This document shows, in pieces, positions 26,063-31,315 of a stretch of DNA of 31,315 bases. Below the pieces are notes generated by a model. It saw only the letters and a program-made list of their open reading frames with translations. It was not told the origin of the DNA and made no database searches. A program made the position numbers and the translations under genes. Each line of letters opens with the position of its first letter. Positions within the stretch are counted from its first letter, which is position 1. Location: contig JBBRQD010000068.1 in the NCBI GenBank assembly GCA_038227045.1, forward strand, positions 1 through 31,315, in the 5' to 3' direction. The stretch comes from JANXLS01 sp038227045 (lineage in GTDB: Bacteria > Planctomycetota > SZUA-567 > H5-PLA8).

Positions 26063-26785
26063 TTACCCTACGATTTTCAGCGCGGCCTCGCGCGCCACAG
26101 CCTTCGGAAACAGAATGCTGTTCTCTTTGTGAACGTGCCGATGCATGTCCGCTTCGAGTTCGGCCAAGCTATGGAGCATGACGCGATACGTATCGCATGC
26201 CCAATCCGGGGCCGTGTAACCGTTTGTCAATTTTCGCATTTCGGCGAGCGCGTCGCCCGCGTCCGTGTGTTCGCGTTCCATTACAGCGATCGGGTTTTGC
26301 ACCGTGCCGCAGTGCATCGCGGGAACGTGCTCCGATTTCTCGAGCGTTCTGCACAAGGGAAAAAGAATCTGTTCCTCTTTTGCCATGTGTTGCGTCAGTT
26401 CCTCGCGGAATGCTTCAAAAACACGCGCCACAGTCTTCAATGCGGGGTTCTTTGAGCCGTGAACGCTGGCAACCTTTTCGACGATTTCGGCGAGTCGCGG
26501 TAACTCGTTTTTCAGATAAGCGTGATGCGTGGTTTCGATGTGGTCGCATAGTTCCGTTAAAGTTGCATTGCTCCAATTCTTTTCGTGTCCGAACGAAGCC
26601 TCCAGCGGATTCACATCCAGCATGCGCAGAACTGTTTCGGCGTCCAGATTGCGCTCTGCGCAGGCTTCATCCAGTGGACGCTTGCCGCCACAGCAATAGT
26701 CGATCCCAAGTCGCTCGAAGAAACGGGAGGACGCCGGATAATTGGCCACAATCTCGCCGACAGTGGGATAAGGTTTAGTCGTCAT
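26063..26785 (-). CDS. ric: Iron-sulfur cluster repair di-iron protein (Ric/ScdA/YtfE family)
   Basis: A 240-residue cytoplasmic protein that repairs Fe-S centres damaged by nitric oxide or oxidants. ATG 26785 is set by AAAGGAGA five bases upstream. The N-terminal DUF542 domain is complete (TVGEIVANYPASSRFFERLGIDYCCGG with Cys31-Cys32). The C-terminal hemerythrin-like domain carries the usual iron ligands in DHIETTHHAYL, FREELTQHMAKEEQILFP, MEREHTDAG and MHRHVHKENSILFP. The gene converges on the redox operon and diverges from the PPOX gene. Family members are commonly induced by NO through regulators such as NsrR or NnrS-linked FNR proteins; no convincing operator is seen here. Confidence 0.95.
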   Translation of the reverse strand: MTTKPYPTVGEIVANYPASSRFFERLGIDYCCGGKRPLDEACAERNLDAETVLRMLDVNPLEASFGHEKNWSNATLTELCDHIETTHHAYLKNELPRLAEIVEKVASVHGSKNPALKTVARVFEAFREELTQHMAKEEQILFPLCRTLEKSEHVPAMHCGTVQNPIAVMEREHTDAGDALAEMRKLTNGYTAPDWACDTYRVMLHSLAELEADMHRHVHKENSILFPKAVAREAALKIVG

Positions 26786-26878
26786 TTTGTCTCCTTTGTA
26801 ATTGTGGAGTTTTAGGCAATCCACTTGCTTGATCGGTTCACGATCGCCGTCAATGTCTAATGGATCAAAGGGTGTGCC
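26786..26878. promoter_or_regulatory. Divergent promoter region between ric and the PPOX gene
   Basis: This 93-bp spacer must contain both promoters. It holds GATCG-GTTCA-CGATC, a 5-bp inverted repeat near the middle, and GTGGA/TCCAC further left. Both are short, and neither matches a perfect FNR box (TTGATNNNNATCAA). I list the region as regulatory by position only. Confidence 0.4.
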
Positions 26879-27319
26879 ATGACTGAAATGACTCGCGAAG
26901 AAATCGATCGGTTCCTGGAGAACTCTCGCATAGGACGCCTCGGGATGGCGGATTCCAATGGCCATCCATATGTAATTCCATTTCCCTTTTGCTGGAACGA
27001 TGGAGCGTTGTATGTGCGGCTGGCGATGACAGGGCGCAAGGGCGAATTATTGCATGACAATGAACGGGTATGCTTCGAGGTCGACGAGTACGCCGACGAC
27101 TTCTCCGACTATGCATCGGTGCTGATCGAGGGCCGGCTTCAGCCTGTGCTGGCCACGGATGAAAAAATGCGCGTACGGGCCTTAAACGATAACAAGTATT
27201 CCAGGCTGCGAAATGGATTTCGGCCCGGACATCGGAGAACCATGGAATTAGAACAGCTGCCGCTTCAAAAAATCGTTGTCTTAAAACTCAGCGGAAGAAA
27301 AAAAAAGTCGAATTGCTGA
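26879..27319 (+). CDS. Pyridoxamine 5'-phosphate oxidase-like flavin-binding protein
   Basis: A 146-residue split-barrel protein of the PPOX superfamily. ATG 26879 follows AAAGGGTG. The N-terminus MTREEIDRFLENSRIGRLGMAD..GHPYVIPFPFCW is typical of small FMN- or F420-binding members often annotated as nitroimidazole-resistance or general flavoproteins. LYVRLAMTGRKGELLHDNERVCFEVD continues the barrel (the GRK segment normally contacts the flavin phosphate), and SDYASVLIEGRLQPV closes it. The tail is basic (SGRKKKSNC). It is divergent from ric, and its pairing with an NO-stress gene recurs in bacteria, so a role in redox stress is plausible but unproven. Confidence 0.88.
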   Translation: MTEMTREEIDRFLENSRIGRLGMADSNGHPYVIPFPFCWNDGALYVRLAMTGRKGELLHDNERVCFEVDEYADDFSDYASVLIEGRLQPVLATDEKMRVRALNDNKYSRLRNGFRPGHRRTMELEQLPLQKIVVLKLSGRKKKSNC

Positions 27320-27629
27320 CATTTATCGGTCTGCACGGACAATTGACGAATCCACGATTATTGCATTTATGAGAATTACTCGATCAGAATTGAGAATTCA
27401 TTTGTAACCCGACCACCAAAAGCGGAGCCGCGTGAATCGACGATCGTCAAAATAGTTTACTCCCGCGACCTCGATTGGTCGCCTCCCAGTTCATTCCGCA
27501 AAGAACGTTCGAGATTTTCGATTTCGTTTGCATGGTCTGTGAATCGTGCAGCGTATTGTTTAACGCAAGCCAATTTCGGCCCCATGACTCACTTTCACAC
27601 CCCATTCACATTCTTGATGGAGAACACAA
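27320..27629. other. 310-bp spacer without a recognisable gene
   Basis: This stretch is more AT-rich than its surroundings and holds no convincing coding frame. A perfect 10-bp palindrome GACGATCGTC lies near 27440 and a short GAATT/AATTC inverted repeat near 27390. At the right end TGGAGA (27618-27623) is the ribosome-binding site of the next gene. It probably marks the change from the redox cluster to mobile-element DNA. Confidence 0.5.
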
Positions 27630-28460
27630 ATGCGTGAAATCGCTCGCATAAAAATGGGATTCTTTCCCACGCAGGGACGGATCATCCGCGCCGTCGCCGG
27701 GTTGTTCAAACTGCCCGCCGCTCAGCAAAGCCCGCTCGTGGTTCTCGACGCAGGCTGCGGCACCGGTAAGGCGATCCACGATCTGCGCGAAATCTGGCGC
27801 ACCCAGCAGCCGGATTTGAACGTCATGCTGCTCGGAATCGAGTCGGACAAAAATCGGTCTCAGCAAGCAGCAGAAATGTTGGCGAACGGCAAGGGCGGCG
27901 GCACAGCGCTTTGGTCGGCCATCGAAGACGCCACAGTCGATCATCCCGTCAGCCTGCTCTGGTTCAATCCGCCCTACGACCGCATCCGGGGCGTGGGCCG
28001 CACCGAAAACACACTTTTCAGCCGCGTCAAAGAATGGCCCGCACGATCCACTGGTCTGCTTCTGATGATCGTGCCGGATTATGTGCTGGCCGATGCCGAA
28101 GTCGGTCTTGCGGTTGCCGTTGAACGCGATTACGAATTGCTGGGGCTTTGGCGTTACCCCGAGCCCGAGTATCAGGATTTCAAGCAGTGCATCGTGCTCG
28201 GCCGGCGTCGTGAGAAAGCTCTCAATAAAACCAAGCTGACGTTTCCGCGGTGGGCCGCAGATCCATCGAAATGGCCCGTTCTGCGCGACGACATGAAGCC
28301 GGTCGCGACGCTTCAGCCGGTCCAGAAAGCTGTCACACTACGCCGCACACGGCTCGGTCGACGTGGATCGGCCATGCGCGGCGAAACGGCGAATGAAGCT
28401 GCGAGTCCGGCTCGACTCGAAAGACGAAATTCAGCGAGGCGACATCCAGGTTATCTGTAA
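27630..28460 (+). CDS. DUF6094-type SAM methyltransferase-like protein, C-terminus altered
   Basis: A 276-residue protein with SAM-dependent N6-adenine-methylase-like motifs: motif I VVLDAGCGTGKAI (residues 38-49) and motif IV LLWFNPPYDR (Asn113-Pro-Pro-Tyr116), the latter typical of DNA or RNA amino-methylation. The opening REIARIKMGFFPTQGRIIRAV fits the DUF6094 family carried by integrative elements and plasmids. ATG 27630 has a good Shine-Dalgarno. The last 40 or so residues are rich in Arg and Ala, read over the start of the helicase gene in another frame, and are unlike a normal family C-terminus, so the gene is probably truncated by a deletion. Family members usually stand beside a helicase of the type found next. 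Confidence 0.75.
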   Translation: MREIARIKMGFFPTQGRIIRAVAGLFKLPAAQQSPLVVLDAGCGTGKAIHDLREIWRTQQPDLNVMLLGIESDKNRSQQAAEMLANGKGGGTALWSAIEDATVDHPVSLLWFNPPYDRIRGVGRTENTLFSRVKEWPARSTGLLLMIVPDYVLADAEVGLAVAVERDYELLGLWRYPEPEYQDFKQCIVLGRRREKALNKTKLTFPRWAADPSKWPVLRDDMKPVATLQPVQKAVTLRRTRLGRRGSAMRGETANEAASPARLERRNSARRHPGYL

Positions 28461-30171
28461 ACCGTTTACAGATAGCGCTGCCGAAATCGAAGTCACGCGC
28501 ATCGTCGATGTCGCGTGTTGTCCGCGCTGTGGCAGAGTTGTGCAGGACGGTGAAGAGGAAAGTTCGGAACCGGTGATCTATGACGAGTACATCGCCCGCA
28601 ACGAACCCACCTCCTGCAAGCACTGCGGAGACAAACTGCTGACCAATGCCCGCGGCTTCCGCAAAAACCCACACATCGACCGGTACATTCAGCGCCGGAT
28701 GAAGGGCGTGTTTGATCTGCTTATCGCGGACGAGGTTCACGAACTGGCCGGCGCGGAGACGATCCAAGGCAACACATTCGGTACGCTGGCGTCGGCGTGC
28801 TGCTACACGTTGGCCCTGACCGGGACACTGATCGGGGGCCAGGCACTGGACCTGCACGCACCGCTCTGGCGAATGAGCGCGGAATTACTGAATCAACGGG
28901 GGTTCAATATCCAGAATCTCGGCGGTGCGCGCATCTCGGCCATCGCGCGGAACCAACGCGGATTCGTGACTCGGTACGGCGTGATGGAGCACCAGGTTAT
29001 CCGCAATTGCCGGGGCGAAGCGGATGACTTTTCGGGGCGAGTCCAGCGCGGCGCGTGTGGGCGGCGCAAATCGTACAAGACTAACGAACGCCCACGCCCC
29101 GGCATCAGCCCCGATCTGTTCAACCACTTCTTGCTTGACCGTGCCGTGTTCATGTCGCTGGACGAATTGGGTCCGGCGCTGCCCACGCTGGAGCGTGTAT
29201 TGATCCCCTGTTCGATGAGCCACGAACTGAAAGATGCCTATGGGAAGCTCGATGACGAATTGCGTGACGCGATCAAGCAGCGTGTGAATGGGAAAGGCCC
29301 GCCGGGTCTGGCCGCGACACGTGTACAGGCGCTCGACGCGTATCTGGACAAGCCGTGGGGCTGGTCCCCGATCACCGCGCCGGCATACGACGAGAACGGG
29401 CAGCGATGCGGCGTGGAAGCGGTCGCGTGGCCGTCCGATCTGGGCGAGGATCATGCCGACAGCAAGGACACGAAGCTGCTCGAAGTGGTTCGGACAGAAG
29501 TGGGGGAAGGGCGACGCTGTGCGATCTATCCTCAGTTCACGGGTGTTCACGATGTTCGCCCCAAGCTCCTGAAGCTCTTGATCGACGCCGGCATCCGGGC
29601 GTTGGTCATGCCCGACACGGTGAAACCGGAAGCGCGCGAAGATTGGATCGAGAAGCATGGGGCTGAAATGGACGTGTTGATCGTCCATCCCAAGCGTGTC
29701 ATGACCGGCCTCGATTTGGTTCAGTTCCCATCGCTGATCTGGTACCAAACCGGATATAGCACGCACGTGCTTCGGCAGGCCAGCGCGAGGGCTCGCTGTC
29801 CGACCCAGACCCAATCGTGCAAGGTCTTCTTCCTGTATTACGCCGGGACAATCCAGGAACAGGCGCTCGCGTTGATGGGGGAGAAGGAAGCCGCGTCACA
29901 GGCGCTTGAGGGTACGTTCGATACCAACGCGTTGCGCGCCATGATGAACGGCGGGAAAGACGACGACATCATCGCGGCGCTCGCGAATCACCTCGAAGTG
30001 GGTCAGAAAGTGGATGCGCGGGCCGCGTGGAGGGTCGAACCCAAACCTGCACGTAAGCCAAAGGTGCCCAAGCCCAAGATAATCGAAATACCGGCGTTGC
30101 CGCGAGTGTGGGAGGACGGCTTCCTGTTCGACATGACGCCGATCCATGACCCGGCCCGCGCGCTGGCGTAA
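28363..30171 (+). CDS. SNF2/DEAH-type helicase of an integrative element, N-terminus missing
   Basis: A 602-residue frame (GTG 28363; an ATG at 28393 is an alternative) that starts inside the first RecA domain. A zinc ribbon (Cys53-Cys56 CPRCG, Cys85-Cys88 CKHCG) is followed by Walker B FDLLIADEVHELAG (DEVH 123-126) and motif III LALTGTLIGG. The second RecA domain holds VLIVHPKRVMTGLDLVQF and the motif VI equivalent LRQASARARCPTQTQ (Gln472, Arg476, Arg478). No Walker A lysine motif is present anywhere, so ATP hydrolysis by this product alone is unlikely. Its 5' end overlaps the methyltransferase frame by 98 bases. The C-terminus has a Lys/Pro-rich tail. I read this as a deletion remnant of a methyltransferase-helicase pair. 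Confidence 0.8.
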   Translation: MDRPCAAKRRMKLRVRLDSKDEIQRGDIQVICKPFTDSAAEIEVTRIVDVACCPRCGRVVQDGEEESSEPVIYDEYIARNEPTSCKHCGDKLLTNARGFRKNPHIDRYIQRRMKGVFDLLIADEVHELAGAETIQGNTFGTLASACCYTLALTGTLIGGQALDLHAPLWRMSAELLNQRGFNIQNLGGARISAIARNQRGFVTRYGVMEHQVIRNCRGEADDFSGRVQRGACGRRKSYKTNERPRPGISPDLFNHFLLDRAVFMSLDELGPALPTLERVLIPCSMSHELKDAYGKLDDELRDAIKQRVNGKGPPGLAATRVQALDAYLDKPWGWSPITAPAYDENGQRCGVEAVAWPSDLGEDHADSKDTKLLEVVRTEVGEGRRCAIYPQFTGVHDVRPKLLKLLIDAGIRALVMPDTVKPEAREDWIEKHGAEMDVLIVHPKRVMTGLDLVQFPSLIWYQTGYSTHVLRQASARARCPTQTQSCKVFFLYYAGTIQEQALALMGEKEAASQALEGTFDTNALRAMMNGGKDDDIIAALANHLEVGQKVDARAAWRVEPKPARKPKVPKPKIIEIPALPRVWEDGFLFDMTPIHDPARALA

Positions 30172-30201
30172 CCATAATTCCATTTTAGAAGGAGAACCAT
30201 C

Positions 30202-30288
30202 ATGCTCAACAAAGTGCTTTCCGCCGCAATCACGGGCGCGTTGATCGGGGCCGCTGAGGCCCTGGCCAAGCGCTGGCGCAACAAATAA
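30202..30288 (+). CDS. 28-residue microprotein, amphipathic helix
   Basis: A short frame directly after the helicase gene, supported by an exceptionally good ribosome-binding site (AGAAGGAG, 30187-30194) 7 bases before its ATG. The peptide begins MLNKVLSAAITGALIGAAEA and ends in the basic LAKRWRNK. It has a Gly/Ala-rich hydrophobic core that could insert into or lie on a membrane, with a cationic end. A 9-bp hairpin follows 4 bases after the stop. It is not recognised as a known family. A small membrane peptide, type I toxin-like peptide or leader peptide are all possible. Confidence 0.5.
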   Translation: MLNKVLSAAITGALIGAAEALAKRWRNK

Positions 30289-30292
30289 CGGC

Positions 30293-30318
30293 ACAGACTG
30301 TAATGCATAACAGTCTGT
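30293..30318 (+). terminator. Perfect 9-bp hairpin after the microprotein
   Basis: ACAGACTGT (30293-30301) and ACAGTCTGT (30310-30318) flank an AATGCATA loop that is itself nearly palindromic. It lies 4 bases after the microprotein stop. There is no U tract after it, so it is not a classical Rho-independent terminator; it may protect the 3' end of the transcript or bind a dimeric protein. Confidence 0.45.
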
Positions 30319-30363
30319 TGACTTTACGGTACTTCAGTCCCCTGTTGCTGCCCCCACGCCTAA

Positions 30364-30433
30364 ATTCGGGCCTGAAGATCGTTACGATTGGGTAGAGAGG
30401 AATTGCTCTTCTCAAACCCAACCAGGCCCGAAT
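30364..30433 (+). repeat. 70-base nested inverted repeat in a leader region
   Basis: ATTCGGGCCTG (30364-30374) is matched perfectly by CAGGCCCGAAT (30423-30433). Inside, TTGGGT pairs with ACCCAA and AGAG with CTCT, giving a long multi-part hairpin. It ends 41 bases before the start of the 103-codon gene and therefore lies in its probable 5' leader. It may be a structured RNA, a plasmid/ICE origin (oriT-like) or a protein-binding site. Confidence 0.65.
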
Positions 30434-30474
30434 CTCGTCATGGGGATTCGACGCCATAGCCAAAGGAGCACACC

Positions 30475-30786
30475 ATGAAATCGAAACTCGAATTATTCAG
30501 TACGGCCAAGACTCTGAGTACCACCACTGGCCGGGAAGACCTGTCGAAGGCGGTGACCGAAAAGCAGGCCATCGCCGCCAAGATCGAAGCCGCCACGGAC
30601 GAACTGATGAAAGTGGCCTGCGCGGTGGAGCTGCAGGATACGTTGTGCTCACAAGGCGAAGCGTTGTTCGATCGCGTGGCGAAGACGCTGAGCAGCGCCG
30701 GCATCACGGTGCGGGAACGTAACTCAACGGTGCCCCTGGTCGATCAAATCCGCAACAGCAAGTCCTTCTGGACCCGCCTCTGCTAA
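30475..30786 (+). CDS. Unrecognised 103-residue helical protein
   Basis: A soluble protein opening MKSKLELFSTAKTLSTTTGRE, with no signal peptide or membrane segment. Residues about 22-75 are rich in Ala, Glu, Lys and Leu and likely form a long helical hairpin or coiled coil (KAVTEKQAIAAKIEAATDEL). Two cysteines lie at about 49 and 58, and a third is the last residue. AAAGGAG at 30462-30468 is a strong ribosome site, so expression is likely. It has its own upstream structured element and downstream terminator. No family is recognised; the neighbourhood of element-borne genes suggests an accessory or maintenance role, but nothing in the sequence proves it. Confidence 0.7.
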   Translation: MKSKLELFSTAKTLSTTTGREDLSKAVTEKQAIAAKIEAATDELMKVACAVELQDTLCSQGEALFDRVAKTLSSAGITVRERNSTVPLVDQIRNSKSFWTRLC

Positions 30787-30802
30787 AGGGCGGTTCCGGG
30801 GG

Positions 30803-30839
30803 AAAGGCGAACGCGTGTAATTTGCACGCTTCCCTTTTG
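30803..30839 (+). terminator. Rho-independent-type terminator
   Basis: AAAGG (30803-30807) and GCGTG (30813-30817) pair with CACGC (30825-30829) and CCTTTT (30833-30838), leaving a small internal loop and a UAAUUUG loop, followed by a short T run. It starts 16 bases after the stop of the 103-residue gene. Confidence 0.6.
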
Positions 30840-31253
30840 CTATGACCCAGCAGATTGTCCGTTTGGCAAGGTATCGATTAGGAATCTATAACCATGAAAC
30901 GGGAATGAACAGGAGAGGCATCAGAGGCATGTTTTGATTGGAGAAACTGTCACGGATGACCCCCTTTCAACACTTTTTAAACCGGATTTTGGAAACCGCC
31001 ACTTGGGCAGTTATTGTGCTGTGAGGCTTTTGTAAAAAATACGATGTGTGTAGCTAGGGGTAGATGTCGGTAGGTGATGCTGGATTTGTAACATCATCGG
31101 GAAAACAGCGCATGGGGACTATTTTTCTGCCGCGACATTTATTAGAATTCAAGGATGTCTTATCTGGAGGATCGGTAACTGATTACCGTGTTATTAATTT
31201 GACCCCATCCACTTTTCACTATTTTTCTGCGCCCGTGGTCCGATGATATTGGC
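30840..31253. other. Sparsely coding stretch with a 13-bp direct repeat
   Basis: About 410 bases without a convincing gene. ACTATTTTTCTGC occurs at 31118-31130 and again at 31218-31230, exactly 100 bases apart. Two similar TGACCCC starts (near 30957, TGACCCCCTTTCAACACTTTTT; near 31200, TGACCCCATCCACTTTTCAC) resemble the repeated ends of insertion sequences. A 60-codon frame at 31064-31246 has no ribosome site and no protein-like pattern. The stretch is probably the edge of a mobile element whose body lies beyond the window. Confidence 0.45.
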
Positions 31254-31315
31254 ATGGACGAGCGAAGCTATCAAGAGGACATTGCCAGGCTGAACGCGCG
31301 GATCGAGCAGTTGGA
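31254..31315 (+). CDS. 5' end of a gene cut by the window edge
   Basis: From ATG 31254 the frame stays open to the window end and reads MDERSYQEDIARLNARIEQL, a heptad-like coiled-coil opening. Such N-termini occur in several transposases (for example IS66 family TnpC) and in many other proteins. There is no strong Shine-Dalgarno. With 20 residues visible no family can be assigned. Confidence 0.4.
   Translation, partial: MDERSYQEDIARLNARIEQL

Noticed and set aside
26786..26878. FNR or NsrR operator between ric and the PPOX gene
   Set aside because: The inverted repeats present are short and do not match the TTGATNNNNATCAA or NsrR patterns well enough.
31064..31246. 60-codon frame in the right-hand spacer
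   Set aside because: It has no ribosome site and no recognisable pattern, and it spans both copies of the 13-bp repeat.
1..31315. CRISPR array, rRNA genes or riboswitch of a known class
   Set aside because: No regularly spaced repeats and no rRNA or known riboswitch core were seen; only the hairpins listed stand out.

Overview
The window (31,315 bp, GC-rich, densely coded) looks like chromosomal DNA of a PVC-superphylum bacterium, most likely Verrucomicrobiota or Planctomycetota. The strongest clue is a co-directional set of secreted proteins typical of those phyla: a DUF1549/DUF1553 protein with a haem c motif (PSD1/PSC1 type), a DUF1501 protein with a Tat-like N-terminus, a PQQ-like beta-propeller and an esterase/SMP-30 fusion. 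This assignment rests on gene content, not on a marker gene.

Left part (1-22,545): a 168-bp palindromic MITE-like element opens the window. It is followed by a translationally coupled pair of secreted carbohydrate-related proteins (GH2-like; mutarotase-like plus beta-propeller), an aldo/keto reductase, a TIGR01777-type SDR protein and a DUF1294 membrane protein. Next comes a minus-strand block: esterase/SMP-30, DUF1501, PSD1, PQQ propeller, and a two-domain protein with a DprA/SLOG-like N-terminus. Downstream of a large REP-like hairpin lie pyrF and a 1164-aa protein. I read the latter as diphosphate-dependent PEP carboxykinase, because PEPCK-like metal-site, P-loop and kinase-2 motifs occur in the right order. 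A convergent SGNH hydrolase closes this part.

Middle (22,646-27,319): a tRNA-Arg(TCG) gene with a near-consensus sigma-70 promoter is overlapped antisense by the 3' end of a tyrosine recombinase, the usual signature of a tRNA integration site. The recombinase abuts the broken 5' end of a multi-cluster ferredoxin gene. That gene runs by 4-base overlaps into a Tat-type Rieske protein, a small membrane protein and a TDT/SLAC1-family transporter. A convergent Ric/ScdA di-iron repair protein and a divergent PPOX-fold flavoprotein complete a cluster that suggests anaerobic redox or nitrosative stress metabolism.

Right part (27,320-31,315): accessory, mobile-element-like DNA. It holds a DUF6094-type methyltransferase-like gene joined out of frame to a helicase that lacks its Walker A region, a 28-codon ORF with a strong Shine-Dalgarno, two notable hairpins, an unrecognised 102-103-aa coiled-coil-like protein with its own terminator, and about 450 bp of sparsely coding DNA leading to a gene cut by the window edge. 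The truncations suggest a decayed or rearranged integrative element.
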